From: Micromonospora sp. H61
GTDB lineage: Bacteria > Actinomycetota > Actinomycetes > Mycobacteriales > Micromonosporaceae
Length of the DNA stretch: 64,000 nt
Assembly: GCF_018070325.1 (NCBI RefSeq)
Contig: NZ_JAGPXY010000005.1
Location: 87,012-151,011 of the forward strand
Reading direction: 5' to 3'
Shown: one piece after another, positions 13,239 to 22,430 of the stretch
Layout of the letters: every line of letters starts with the position of its first letter
Position numbering within the stretch: position 1 is the first letter of the stretch
Program-made: the position numbers and the translations under genes
The notes under the pieces: generated by a model
Told to the model about the DNA's origin: nothing
Databases searched by the model: none
What the model saw: only the letters and a program-made list of their open reading frames with translations

Positions 13239-14141
13239 ATGCTCTCCACCCGCGACCTGGTCGCCGGCTACGACGAGCGGACCGTGCTGGACGGGCTCGA
13301 TCTCGACCTGCCCACCGACGCGTTCACCGTGATCGTCGGACCCAACGCGTGCGGCAAGTCCACCCTGCTGCGCACGATGGCCCGGCTGCTCACCCCCCGC
13401 CGTGGCACGGTGCTGCTGGACGGCACCGCCATCCGCGAGCTGCCGACCCGGGAGGTCGCCCGCCGCCTCGGCGTCCTGCCGCAGAGCCCGCTGGTGCCCG
13501 AGGGCGTCACTGTGGCGGACCTGGTCGGGCGCGGCCGGCAGCCCTACCAGCGGTGGTGGCGGCAGTGGTCGTCGGAGGACGGCGCGGCGGTGGACCAGGC
13601 GATGGCCCTCGCCGACGTCACCGACCTGGCCGACCGACCGGTGGACAGCCTCTCCGGCGGTCAGCGGCAACGAGTGTGGATCGCCATGACCCTCGCCCAG
13701 GACACCGACGCCCTGCTGCTGGACGAGCCGACCACCTTCCTCGACCTGGCCCACCAGGTGGAGGTGCTGGACCTGCTGCACCGGCTGCGCTCCGAGCGGG
13801 GCCGCACAGTGGTCGCCGTGCTGCACGACCTGAACCAGGCCGCCCGCTACGCCGACCACCTGGTCGCCATGCGCGCCGGCGCAGTGGTCGCCGCCGGCCC
13901 GCCCCGGGAGATCCTCACCGCCGACCTGGTCCGCGACGTCTTCGGGCTGGCCTGCGTGGTGGTGCCCTGCCCGGTGACCGGCGCACCGCTGGTGGTGCCC
14001 GCGTACACCGGTGGTAACGCTCCGGCACCCGCTGTCGCGGGTGACCACTCTTCGTCGACGGCGTCCGTACCGGATGTCCGACCCTCCACCGGCGACGCGG
14101 CCAACCCGCTCGCCGGCTCGCACCCCTCGAAAGGACTCTGA
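13239..14141 (+). CDS. ferric-siderophore ABC transporter ATP-binding protein (FepC-like)
   Basis: 300 residues from ATG 13239, preferred over GTG 13236 because AAGGAG at 13226-13231 has better spacing. Walker A GPNACGKST is at 34-42, signature LSGGQ at 138-142, Walker B ALLLDEPTTFLD at 158-169, followed by an H-loop in VLHDLNQAARYADH. After the ATPase core there is an unusually long, probably disordered Pro/Ser/Ala tail of ~40 residues. Its stop overlaps the start of the binding lipoprotein gene. Confidence 0.94.
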   Translation: MLSTRDLVAGYDERTVLDGLDLDLPTDAFTVIVGPNACGKSTLLRTMARLLTPRRGTVLLDGTAIRELPTREVARRLGVLPQSPLVPEGVTVADLVGRGRQPYQRWWRQWSSEDGAAVDQAMALADVTDLADRPVDSLSGGQRQRVWIAMTLAQDTDALLLDEPTTFLDLAHQVEVLDLLHRLRSERGRTVVAVLHDLNQAARYADHLVAMRAGAVVAAGPPREILTADLVRDVFGLACVVVPCPVTGAPLVVPAYTGGNAPAPAVAGDHSSSTASVPDVRPSTGDAANPLAGSHPSKGL

Positions 14142-15088
14142 TGCGTCGTCTCGTCGCAGCTCTCGCCGCGGCCGTCGCCCTCGGTGCCGGCCTCACCGCT
14201 TGCGGTGAGAGCGACCCGGTCGCCGGCTCCACCACCGGGGACACCCGGGAGATCACCCACGCCATGGGCACCACCAAGGTCCCGGCCGAGCCCAAGCGCG
14301 TCGTCGTGCTCGACACCGACAAGATCGACACGGCGCTCTCGCTGGGCATCACGCCCGTCGGCGCGGCCACCGCCGGTGAGGCGAAGAGCTGGCCCACGTA
14401 CTTCGGCGCGGACAAGCTCGCCGGCATCAAGGAGGTCGGGGTGCTCACCGAACCCGACCTGGAGGCGATCAACGCGCTGAAGCCTGACCTCATCCTCGGC
14501 AGCAAGTTCCGCCAGGAGAAGTTCTACGACGAGCTGGCCGCCATCGCGCCGACCGTGTTCACCGACAAGGTGGGCATCACCTGGAAGGAGAACCTCCTCC
14601 TCGACGGCAAGGCGCTCGGCCGTGAGCAGCAGGCCAAGGATCTGCTCGCCACGTACGAGAAGCGGGCCAAGGACTTCGGCGCGACGCTCGGCGACGCCGC
14701 CGCGCGCAAGGTCTCCATCGTGCGGTTCCTGCCCGGCAACATCCGGGTGTACGGCCCGGACTCGTTCTCCGGCATCGTCATCGGCGACACCGGCCTGGGC
14801 CGCCCCGAGCGGCAGCTGCTCGCCAACAAGGAGGACAAGCGCTTCGACCTGGTCAGCCCCGAGCGGGTCAACGAGGTCGACGGTGACGTCATCTTCGTGA
14901 CCGCGTACGGCGACAAGGCCGCCGCCGAGCAGACCAAGGTCGCCGGCGGGACGCTGTGGAAGGGCCTCGGCGCGGTCAAGGCCGGCAAGGCGTACCCCGT
15001 CTCCGACGAGGTCTGGATGACCGGCATCGGCGTCGGCGCCGCCAACAAGATCCTCGACGACCTGACCAAGTACCTCCCCGCCGCCTGA
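14141..15088 (+). CDS. iron-siderophore substrate-binding lipoprotein
   Basis: 315 residues. A lipoprotein signal (MRRLVAALAAAVALGAGLTAC) has its lipobox at LTAC, so Cys22 should be lipidated. The body follows the class III binding-protein pattern: PAEPKRVVVLDTDKIDTALSLGI, EPDLEAINALKPDLI and a final WMTGIGVGAANKILDDLTKYL. It captures the ferric complex outside the membrane for the two permeases. ATG overlaps the ATPase stop, with AAAGGA upstream. Confidence 0.94.
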   Translation: MRRLVAALAAAVALGAGLTACGESDPVAGSTTGDTREITHAMGTTKVPAEPKRVVVLDTDKIDTALSLGITPVGAATAGEAKSWPTYFGADKLAGIKEVGVLTEPDLEAINALKPDLILGSKFRQEKFYDELAAIAPTVFTDKVGITWKENLLLDGKALGREQQAKDLLATYEKRAKDFGATLGDAAARKVSIVRFLPGNIRVYGPDSFSGIVIGDTGLGRPERQLLANKEDKRFDLVSPERVNEVDGDVIFVTAYGDKAAAEQTKVAGGTLWKGLGAVKAGKAYPVSDEVWMTGIGVGAANKILDDLTKYLPAA

Positions 15089-15137
15089 CACGCACCCGGC
15101 GCCTGGCTGGCGTTCGGAAAGCGTTCCGCACTGCTTC

Positions 15138-15174
15138 GAGGTAGTGGCCCTCTCCCGACCGGGGCCACTACCTC
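15138..15174 (+). terminator. terminator of the siderophore importer operon
   Basis: A perfect 13-base inverted repeat, GAGGTAGTGGCCC with GGGCCACTACCTC, encloses an 11-base loop 49 bases after the lipoprotein gene stop. There is no clear T-tract, as is common in actinomycetes. The rest of 15089-15343 shows nothing else identifiable. Confidence 0.85.
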
Positions 15175-15343
15175 CATGGCACCCATTCGCTTGACCCCCT
15201 GGCTCGCCGTTGATTCGGGGGAGGCGCGCCGGATGGTCACCGCCCAGGCGGAATACGGCCAACCAGCCTGATATGAATCGTAACCACCCACGCCTTCCCC
15301 CAGTTGTGCCAGCGACGCGAATGAGGCATGGGGTGGGAAACGA

Positions 15344-17461
15344 ATGACACGAACGGCCGTGCGACCGGAAGCCAGTCCCCGGGCCGGGTTCCGAGGTGAC
15401 GTGGAAGGGCTGCGTGCCCTCGCCGTGATTTTGGTGCTCGCGGGACATGCCGGCCAGCAACTGGTGCCTGGCGGTTTCGTCGGTGTTGACGTCTTCTTCG
15501 TCATTTCCGGCTACCTGATCACCGGACTACTTGTCGCCGAGGTGAACCGGACGGGCCGCCTCTCGCTGATCGGCTTCTACGCCCGGCGCGCCAAGCGGCT
15601 TCTGCCGGCCGCAGTGGTGGTTCTGATCGGGAGCCTGCTGCTCACATTCGCCTTTCTGCCGCGCACCCGGTGGTCGGCCACGGGCTGGGATGTGGTGTTC
15701 AGCGGGTTGTACGCCATGAACTGGCGACTCGCCGAACAGTCCGTCGACTACCTGGCGGCCAATCAGGCGCCCAGCATCCTCCAGCATTTCTGGTCCCTCG
15801 GCGTCGAGGAGCAGTTCTACCTGGTGTGGCCGCTGCTACTTGCCTCCGCGGTGTGGCTCGGCCGGCGGCGGTACGCCCGCACCGGATACCTGCTCTTCGC
15901 CCTCACGCTGGTCGCTGTGCCGTCCTTCGCGTGGTCCGTCTGGTTGACCGAGGACAATCCCGCCCGCGCCTACTTCGTGACCACCACCCGGATGTGGGAG
16001 CTGGCCCTTGGCGGCTTCCTGGCCCTGCTCGGCGGGCATCTGCAGCGTCTGCCCCGGCTGGTAGCGGCCGCGCTCGCCTGGTGCGGCCTCGCCGCGATCG
16101 TGGCGTCCGCCGCTCTCCTGTCGGAGGCTTCCGCCTTCCCCGGGTACGTGGCGTTGGCCCCCACCCTGGGCACGGCAGCGGTCATCGCCGGAGGCCTGGC
16201 TGCCGGCGGTTTCGGGCCCGCCATGCTGCTGGCGCTGCGGCCGGTACGCGCCGTAGGAGCCATCTCCTACTCCCTCTACCTCTGGCACTGGCCTCTCCTC
16301 ATCGCTGCCGAGGCTCGGTTCGGGGAGCTGACCACCGCCACCGGCCTCGCCGTTGCCGCGATCTCAGTGGTGCCGGCCGCCCTCACCTACCGCTTCATCG
16401 AGAACCCGATCCGGATGTCGCCGACGCTCACGTGGGAACCTGCGCGATCATTGCAACTCGGGGCGGTCTGCACCGGCGTGGCCCTCCTAGCGGGACTCGC
16501 CTTCCAACTCACCGTCCCGCCGGCGAGGGCGCCGATGCCGCCCACCCTGGCCGTGCCGACGGCGGGCGGCAGCGGTGTCCCCGTAGCTGCCTCACCCACG
16601 GTTCTGGGCGCCTCCGCTCTGGGCGACTCTCCGGCCAGCAGCGACGCGGGGATTCCCGTCGACCGAGTCGGACCGTTCGTGCCGGATCCGCTGGTGGCCA
16701 GCAAGGATGGCCCCGACGCGTGGCGGGACGGATGCCATGCGGACCAGCGCAGCAGTGCGGTCAGGGCCTGTCAGTACGGGGACCCCAACGCGTCGTTCAC
16801 CGTGGCTCTCGCCGGGGATTCCCACGCCGCTCAATGGCTTCCGGCGCTGCAGAGGGTGGCCGAGTCAAAGAAGTGGCGCCTCAAGAGCTACACGAAGTCC
16901 TCATGCCCGTTCATCGATGGCGAAGTTGCCTTGGACAGCCGGCCGTACCCCAGTTGCACCGAGTGGAACGACAAACTTCGCGCGCAGGTGACCGGGGCGG
17001 AGCGCCCGAACGTGCTGGTGGTGAGTACATCCTTCTATGTGATGATCCAGAACGGTGAGAGGGTCACCAGCCAAGCACAGGCCGCCTTCACGGACGCACT
17101 CCGGCGGACGTGGGCCGCGATGGCGGCAGCCGGGGTTCCCGTGATCGTGCTGCGTGACACCCCCTATCACGACAGGGACATCGCTGAGTGTGTGTCCGCC
17201 AATCCGAAGAAGTTGACCCGATGCGCCTCCCCCCGGGACAAGGTCCTCGCAGGTGGCGGCGGCCCAGCCCACGAAGCGGCCGCCCGCAGCAACAACAAGG
17301 TGTACCTGGTCGATCTGAACCCGGCCATCTGCCCGCGTGAGCGGTGCTCGCCGGTCATTGGCGGGGTGCTCGTGTACCGCGACAACAACCACATCACCGC
17401 CACCTACGCTGCGACCCTCGCACCACGGCTGGGCACGGCGCTGGACCGCGTATTGGGTTGA
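15344..17461 (+). CDS. acyltransferase family 3 / SGNH fusion (OafA/YrhL-like O-acetyltransferase)
   Basis: 705 residues. The N-terminal ~390 residues form a ten-helix acyltransferase-3 membrane domain (FRGDVEGLRALAVILVLAGHAG, VDVFFVISGYLITGLL, SLGVEEQFYLVWPLL, SYSLYLWHWPLL). A linker leads to an extracytoplasmic SGNH domain with block I VALAGDSHAAQW and a C-terminal DNNHIT catalytic His. Such fusions O-acetylate surface glycans or peptidoglycan. Monocistronic by spacing, with hairpins on both sides. Confidence 0.93.
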   Translation: MTRTAVRPEASPRAGFRGDVEGLRALAVILVLAGHAGQQLVPGGFVGVDVFFVISGYLITGLLVAEVNRTGRLSLIGFYARRAKRLLPAAVVVLIGSLLLTFAFLPRTRWSATGWDVVFSGLYAMNWRLAEQSVDYLAANQAPSILQHFWSLGVEEQFYLVWPLLLASAVWLGRRRYARTGYLLFALTLVAVPSFAWSVWLTEDNPARAYFVTTTRMWELALGGFLALLGGHLQRLPRLVAAALAWCGLAAIVASAALLSEASAFPGYVALAPTLGTAAVIAGGLAAGGFGPAMLLALRPVRAVGAISYSLYLWHWPLLIAAEARFGELTTATGLAVAAISVVPAALTYRFIENPIRMSPTLTWEPARSLQLGAVCTGVALLAGLAFQLTVPPARAPMPPTLAVPTAGGSGVPVAASPTVLGASALGDSPASSDAGIPVDRVGPFVPDPLVASKDGPDAWRDGCHADQRSSAVRACQYGDPNASFTVALAGDSHAAQWLPALQRVAESKKWRLKSYTKSSCPFIDGEVALDSRPYPSCTEWNDKLRAQVTGAERPNVLVVSTSFYVMIQNGERVTSQAQAAFTDALRRTWAAMAAAGVPVIVLRDTPYHDRDIAECVSANPKKLTRCASPRDKVLAGGGGPAHEAAARSNNKVYLVDLNPAICPRERCSPVIGGVLVYRDNNHITATYAATLAPRLGTALDRVLG

Positions 17462-17506
17462 GGGGCGCCGCGGTCTCGCTGGCGGGCTACCTCGAACAGC
17501 AGGCCA

Positions 17507-17557
17507 CCGCCCGAGCACCAAGCCGGACCGGTCAGCGGCGGCAGGGTGCTCGGGCGG
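17507..17557. terminator. bidirectional terminator hairpin
   Basis: A perfect 13-base stem pairs CCGCCCGAGCACC with GGTGCTCGGGCGG around a 25-base loop. It sits between the convergent acyltransferase gene and the unrecognised gene that ends at 17568. Confidence 0.75.
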
Positions 17558-17567
17558 CGGCGGTGTC

Positions 17568-18212
17568 TTAGGCGGCGGTGGACCAGATGGCGCGGAAGGC
17601 GGCGGCTTCGCCGGAGAGCCATCGTTCGATCTGGTCGGGCTTGGCGTCGGTGGGCATGCGGTGGGCCAGGCCGCGGCGGACGTCGACCAGGACCGGCTCG
17701 GCGTGCGGGAGCACCGCGTCCATGTGTCGGGCCATCAGGTGCAGGGTGGCGAGCACCGATTCCTCGCTCGGTGGGGCCTCGTCGAAGTGCAGGCGGACCG
17801 CTTCGGCGCGGCCGTCGGCGTGGCGTACCCCGAAGTGGGGGTTGATCTTGACGGGCAGGTCGCCCAGCATGGCCAGGGCGTCGCGGGTCTGGGCGAGATC
17901 GACGGCGGCCGGCTCGCCGAGGGAGTGCAGCCAGGTCGTGGCGCCGGGGACGAGCGCCTGGTAGAGCGGGCGCCACCGTGGCTTGACGATGTCGGCCACC
18001 CCGGCCAGGTGGGTGCCGCCGGTGTGGAAGGCGATGTCGGCCTTGAGCGCCTTGACGAACTGGCCGTGCGGGTTGAAGCCGGACCGGCTGGCGCGCTGCT
18101 TGCGCAGCCCGCCGACGAAGGTCGCCTTGGTGGGGCCGGTGCGGTCGACGTAGCGGGTGAAACCGAGCAGCGTGGCGTAGGGGGTGAGGGGCGTGGAGGC
18201 GGGCGCGGTCAC
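17568..18212 (-). CDS. conserved protein of unknown function
   Basis: 214 residues, soluble, without signal peptide or membrane segment. Distinct stretches include YVDRTGPTKATFVGGLRKQR, DIVKPRWRPLYQALVPGATT and INPHFGVRHADGRAEAVRLH. I do not recognise a catalytic motif. The codon use and well-spaced RBS (GGGAGGACGCCC before GTG 18212) say it is real. An isolated gene between two terminator hairpins, preceded by a strong palindrome (18251-18276) that overlaps the likely promoter, so it is probably regulated by its own dedicated repressor or activator. Confidence 0.75.
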   Translation of the reverse strand: MTAPASTPLTPYATLLGFTRYVDRTGPTKATFVGGLRKQRASRSGFNPHGQFVKALKADIAFHTGGTHLAGVADIVKPRWRPLYQALVPGATTWLHSLGEPAAVDLAQTRDALAMLGDLPVKINPHFGVRHADGRAEAVRLHFDEAPPSEESVLATLHLMARHMDAVLPHAEPVLVDVRRGLAHRMPTDAKPDQIERWLSGEAAAFRAIWSTAA

Positions 18213-18250
18213 GGGCGTCCTCCCGGGTCGTAATCCTGCAGGTCAGGAAC

Positions 18251-18276
18251 TCGATTAGTACATACATTCTAATCGA
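18251..18276. promoter_or_regulatory. palindromic operator upstream of the unrecognised gene
   Basis: TCGATTAG and CTAATCGA form perfect 8-base arms around the 10-base spacer TACATACATT, 39-64 bases before the GTG. It is an AT-rich island in GC-rich DNA and covers the likely -10 region on the minus strand. No regulator gene is adjacent, so the cognate factor is encoded elsewhere. Confidence 0.65.
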
Positions 18277-18325
18277 CGGGTCTGACATCGCCCAGCGAAA
18301 GAAGGGGTGCGGAAGACGCGACAAA

Positions 18326-18354
18326 GGGGGCCGTCCGGCGTACGGACGGCCCCC
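18326..18354 (-). terminator. terminator of the Ski2-like helicase gene
   Basis: A perfect 12-base stem (GGGGGCCGTCCG with CGGACGGCCCCC) with a 5-base loop lies 16 bases beyond the stop of the minus-strand helicase gene. Confidence 0.85.
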
Positions 18355-18369
18355 CTGTCGAGACGCTCG

Positions 18370-20883
18370 CTAGAGCTGGCCGACGTCGGTGATCCGTACG
18401 ACCGCCGCGCCGACCTCGTCCGAGGCGGCCAGGTCGATCTCGGCGCTGATGCCCCAGTCGTGGTCGCCGTCCGGGTCGTCGAAGATCTGCCGTACGGTCC
18501 ACCGCTCCCGGCCCTGCTCGATCATGAGCAGCGCCGGACCGCGGGCGTTCGGCCCGACCCCGATCGAGTCGTACGCCTCGAAGTACGGCGCCAGGGCGTC
18601 GGCCCACGCGTCGTAGTCCCAGCCGTCCTCGGCGTCCAACTCGGCGAGCAGGTCCCAGCGGCGTAGCGCGGCCAACTCGACGCGGCGGAACAGCGCGTTG
18701 CGCACCAGCACCCGGAACGCCCGCGCGTTGCGGGTCACCGCCGGCGGTCGATCGGTCAGGGCGGCGTGCGCCTGGGCGACCTCGGCCACGTCGGACGGGT
18801 TGCGCAGCCGCTCCCACTCGTCGATGAGGCTGGAGTCGACCTGGCGGACCAGCTCGCCCAACCACTCGATGAGGTCGATCAGTTCCTCGGTCTTGGCGTC
18901 CTCGGGCACGGTCTGGCGCAGCGTCTTGTACGCGTCGGCCAGGTAGCGCAGGACGAGACCTTCCGAGCGGGTCAGCCCGTAGAACTGCACGTACTCGGTG
19001 AAGGTCATGGCCCGCTCGTACATGTCGCGGACGACGGCCTTGGGGGAGAGTTGGTGGTCGGCGACCCAGGGGTGCCCCTGCCGGTACATCTCGTACGCGG
19101 CCTCCAGCAGCTCCGCGAGGGGCTTCGGGTGGGTCACCTCGTCGAGCAGTTCGAGGCGCGCCTCGTACTCGATGCCCTCTGCCTTCATGGCGGCGACCGC
19201 CTCGCCGCGCGCCTTGAACTGCTGCGCGGAGAGGATCTGCCGGGGGTCGTCGAGGATCGACTCGATCACGCTCAGCACGTCGAGCGCGTACGACGGGGAC
19301 TCGGCGTCGAGCAGTTCGATGGTGGCCAGCGCCAGGGGGGAGAGCGGCTGGTTGAGGGCGAAGTCGAGCTGGAGGTCGACGGTGAGCCGGATCCGCCGGC
19401 CGGTCTCGTCCGGCTCGGGCAACTCCTCGACGACCCCGCCGGCACGCAGAGCCCGGTAGATGGCGATCGCGCGGCGGATGTGCCGGCGCTGCGCGGCCGG
19501 CTCCTCGTGGTTGTCGGTGAGCAGGTGCCGCATCGCGGTGAACGCGTCCCCGGGCCGACCGATGACGTTGAGCAGCATCGAGTGGCTGACCTGGAAGCTG
19601 GAGGTCAGTGGCTCCGGCTCGGCGTCGACGAGTCGGTCGAAGGTGGGTTGGCCCCAGCCGATCGAACCCTCCGGCGGCTTCTTGCGGACCACCTTGCGCC
19701 GCTTCTTCGGGTCGTCGCCGGCCTTGGCGAGGGCCTTCTCGTTGTCGATGACGTGCTCCGGGGCCTGCACCACGACCCGGCCGATGGTGTCGTAGCCGGC
19801 CCGGCCCGCACGCCCGGCGATCTGGTGGAACTCCCGGTTCTTCAGCAGCCGGGTACGGACCCCGTCGTACTTGGACAGGCCGGTGAACAGCACGGTGCGG
19901 ATCGGCACGTTGATGCCGACGCCGAGGGTGTCGGTACCGCAAATGACCTTGAGCAGGCCGGCCTGGGCGAGGGTCTCCACCAGGCGGCGGTACTTGGGCA
20001 GCATGCCGGCGTGGTGCACGCCGATGCCGTGGCGGACCAGCCGGGACAGCGTCTTGCCGAAGCCGGCGGTGAACCGGAAACCACCGATCGCCTCGGCGAT
20101 CATGTCCTTCTCGGCGCGGGTGCAGACGTTGACGCTGGTCAGCGCCTGGGCACGTTCCAGCGCGGCGGCCTGGGTGAAGTGCACCACGTACACCGGGGCC
20201 TGCTTGGTTTCCAGCAGTTCCTCAAGCGTCTCGTGCAGCGGCGTCATCGCGTACGAGAAGATGAGCGGGACCGGCCGCTCCGCCGTGCGCACGACGGCGG
20301 TCGGCCGCCCGGTGCGCCGGGTCAGGTCGTCGACGAAGCGCGTGGTGTCCCCCAGGGTGGCGGACATCAGGATGAACTGGGCCTGCGGCAGCTCGATTAT
20401 CGGCACCTGCCACGCCCAGCCCCGGTCGGGCTCGGCGTAGAAGTGGAACTCGTCCATGATCACCTGGCCGACGTCGGCCTTCGTGCCCTCGCGCAGCGCC
20501 AGGTTCGCCAGGATCTCCGCGGTGCAGCAGATGATCGGGGCGTCGGCGTTGACGCTGGCGTCGCCGGTGAGCATGCCGACGTTCTCGGCGCCGAAGACCT
20601 CGCAGAGGGCGAAGAACTTCTCCGACACCAGGGCCTTGATCGGCGCGGTGTAGAAGGTCGTCCGGCTGTCGGCGAGGGCCGCGAAGTGCGCGGCGATCGC
20701 CACCAGGCTCTTACCCGAGCCGGTGGGTGTGTTCATGATCAGGTTGGCGCCGGAGACGATCTCGATGACCGCCTCTTCCTGATGGGGGTAGAGGTCGAGG
20801 CCGCGCTCCTTCGCCCAGCCGGCGAACGCGTCGAAGAGGGTGTCGGGGTCGGCGCTTGTCGGCAGCGCGGCGGTGAGCGTCAT
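18370..20883 (-). CDS. Ski2-like DEAD/DEAH-box RNA helicase with DUF3516-type C-terminus
   Basis: 837 residues. Motif I NTPTGSGKS lies near residue 55; motif Ia TAPIKALVSEKFF, motif II DEFHFY and motif III SATLGDT follow. The second RecA domain has HHAGMLPKYRR, TLGVGINVPIRTVLF and QIAGRAGRAGYD, typical of the Ski2/Mtr4 group. The C-terminal half (~400 residues) matches the actinobacterial DUF3516 helicases. Likely an RNA-processing helicase. trmB lies upstream on the same strand, 112 bases away and separated by a small hairpin. Confidence 0.92.
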   Translation of the reverse strand: MTLTAALPTSADPDTLFDAFAGWAKERGLDLYPHQEEAVIEIVSGANLIMNTPTGSGKSLVAIAAHFAALADSRTTFYTAPIKALVSEKFFALCEVFGAENVGMLTGDASVNADAPIICCTAEILANLALREGTKADVGQVIMDEFHFYAEPDRGWAWQVPIIELPQAQFILMSATLGDTTRFVDDLTRRTGRPTAVVRTAERPVPLIFSYAMTPLHETLEELLETKQAPVYVVHFTQAAALERAQALTSVNVCTRAEKDMIAEAIGGFRFTAGFGKTLSRLVRHGIGVHHAGMLPKYRRLVETLAQAGLLKVICGTDTLGVGINVPIRTVLFTGLSKYDGVRTRLLKNREFHQIAGRAGRAGYDTIGRVVVQAPEHVIDNEKALAKAGDDPKKRRKVVRKKPPEGSIGWGQPTFDRLVDAEPEPLTSSFQVSHSMLLNVIGRPGDAFTAMRHLLTDNHEEPAAQRRHIRRAIAIYRALRAGGVVEELPEPDETGRRIRLTVDLQLDFALNQPLSPLALATIELLDAESPSYALDVLSVIESILDDPRQILSAQQFKARGEAVAAMKAEGIEYEARLELLDEVTHPKPLAELLEAAYEMYRQGHPWVADHQLSPKAVVRDMYERAMTFTEYVQFYGLTRSEGLVLRYLADAYKTLRQTVPEDAKTEELIDLIEWLGELVRQVDSSLIDEWERLRNPSDVAEVAQAHAALTDRPPAVTRNARAFRVLVRNALFRRVELAALRRWDLLAELDAEDGWDYDAWADALAPYFEAYDSIGVGPNARGPALLMIEQGRERWTVRQIFDDPDGDHDWGISAEIDLAASDEVGAAVVRITDVGQL

Positions 20884-20957
20884 AGCCTGTCCATGGTGCC
20901 TGGATCATGCCCCGGTACGCCAACCCGGCCCGCACCGGACCCCCGTCCGGGCGTCCC

Positions 20958-20975
20958 GAACGCGCCGCCGCGTTC
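20958..20975 (-). terminator. possible terminator downstream of trmB
   Basis: GAACGCG and CGCGTTC pair perfectly around a CCGC tetraloop, 21 bases past the trmB stop. It is short and has no T-tract, so read-through into the helicase gene is possible. Confidence 0.4.
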
Positions 20976-20995
20976 CGGTTCGGGCGTTTCGCCGG

Positions 20996-21703
20996 TCACC
21001 GTCGGCGGTACAGCAGGTCGGCGACGGGCCGACCGGCCGTGATTGCTCGCCGCTCGAACTTCGTCACCGGTCGGTGCGCCGGCCGCGGCGCGAAGCCGCC
21101 GTAGGCGTCCACCAGATCCGGGTCCGCGTCGAGGGTCTCCCGCATCGCGTCGGCGTACTCGGCCCAGTCCGTCGCGCAGTGCAGCATGCCGCCGGAGCGC
21201 AGCCGGGACCGCAGCAGCGCCACGTGCGCCGGCTGGATGAGCCGCCGCTTGTGGTGGCGGGACTTCGGCCACGGGTCCGGGAAGAAGACGTGCACGGCGT
21301 CCAACCCGCCCTCGGGCAAGCCGTTGACCAGGTACAACGCGTCGCCCTCCGCCACCCGTAAGTTGCGTAGGCCACCACGCTCCACCAGGTGGAGCAGGTT
21401 GGCGATTCCCGGCGTGTGCACCTCGACCGCCAGATAATCTCGATCCGGGTCGGCGGCAGCCATCGCAGCGGTGGTGTCGCCCATGCCCGAGCCGATCTCC
21501 AGCACCACGGGCGCCCGGCGACCGAACAGGTCGGCCAGGTCGACGGGCATGGCAGGTCCGTCCGGCACATCGAGGCCGTACGCGGGCCAGAGCCGGCTCA
21601 GCGCGTCGGTCTGCCGGTCGCTCATCCGACCCCGGCGGGGGTGGAACGTGCGGATCGTCCGGCTCGCGGGCGGGACGGCGGGGTCATGGTCGGTGGCGGT
21701 CAC
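20996..21703 (-). CDS. trmB: tRNA (guanine-N7)-methyltransferase
   Basis: 235 residues. The SAM-binding motif VVLEIGSGMGDTTAAMAA is followed by VEVHTPGIANLLH, then DAVHVFFPDPWPKSRHHKRR, the diagnostic TrmB signature, and a C-terminal TKFERRA. It makes m7G46 in the tRNA variable loop. The first ~25 residues are variable, so an internal start is possible. The gene lies upstream of the Ski2-like helicase, on the same strand. Confidence 0.94.
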   Translation of the reverse strand: MTATDHDPAVPPASRTIRTFHPRRGRMSDRQTDALSRLWPAYGLDVPDGPAMPVDLADLFGRRAPVVLEIGSGMGDTTAAMAAADPDRDYLAVEVHTPGIANLLHLVERGGLRNLRVAEGDALYLVNGLPEGGLDAVHVFFPDPWPKSRHHKRRLIQPAHVALLRSRLRSGGMLHCATDWAEYADAMRETLDADPDLVDAYGGFAPRPAHRPVTKFERRAITAGRPVADLLYRRR

Positions 21704-21837
21704 AGCGAACCGAGCGTACGCGACGCCGCCGGCTGATCGGATGTGATGTGCGACCGGAAATGAGAGGATCCAACTGGTACGGCAGGTCGGGGTGCTCCAC
21801 CGCCCGACCCGGCCGCACGGCGTCGAGAGGGGGCATC

Positions 21838-22422
21838 GTGACAGTGACCCGCGGTGTCGTGACCCTGTCGCTGGTGACCGTGCTGGCCGGCCCCCTGTTG
21901 GCCGCCACGCCCGCCCTCGCCGCGCCTGAGCGGGCCGTTGCCGTCGCGCCCGCGCCGCAGCCGGAATGGCCGCCCGGAGGTGCGCCCCAACCGCACCCGT
22001 CGGTGGACATCTTCGTCGAGGTGAGCCCCAGCACTGTGCAGCCCGGCTACCTGGTGGGCATCCGGGCCAGTTGTCGGGACAACTCGGTGGGCGCCACAGT
22101 GGTCTCCGACGCCTTCGGGGCGGTCGGCGTGCAGCCGCAGCGCGGGGTGCTCACCGCCGCGCCGATGGTCCGCGAGCGCACCCGCCCCGGCAACTACCGG
22201 GTCAAGCTGGAGTGCCGCGACGGCGAGACGGCCTCGACAATGCTCCAGGTGGTCAAGAAGGTCCCCGTCCAGCCCAGCCGTGGTCCGGCAACCGGCTTCG
22301 GCGGGAGCACCGGCGGGATGACCGGCAATCTGCTGCTGCCCGGCGGCGCGGCACTGATCATCACCGGGCTGGTCCTCGCCGTGATGGCGTTTCGCCGTCC
22401 CCGAGCCGCCGCGCGTCGCTGA
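21838..22422 (+). CDS. secreted, C-terminally membrane-anchored protein, possible sortase substrate
   Basis: 194 residues from GTG 21838, chosen because GAGAGGGGG precedes it and a clean signal peptide follows (VVTLSLVTVLAGPLLAATPALAAP). The middle (about 60-130) resembles an immunoglobulin-like fold and has two cysteines that could pair. The C-terminus has a hydrophobic helix (GGAALIITGLVLAVMAF) and a basic tail, the layout of a sorting signal. No LPXTG is present; the nearest motif is LLLPGG. The sortase gene follows after 8 bases, so the two are probably an operon. Confidence 0.8.
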   Translation: MTVTRGVVTLSLVTVLAGPLLAATPALAAPERAVAVAPAPQPEWPPGGAPQPHPSVDIFVEVSPSTVQPGYLVGIRASCRDNSVGATVVSDAFGAVGVQPQRGVLTAAPMVRERTRPGNYRVKLECRDGETASTMLQVVKKVPVQPSRGPATGFGGSTGGMTGNLLLPGGAALIITGLVLAVMAFRRPRAAARR

Positions 22423-22430
22423 GGCCCGCC

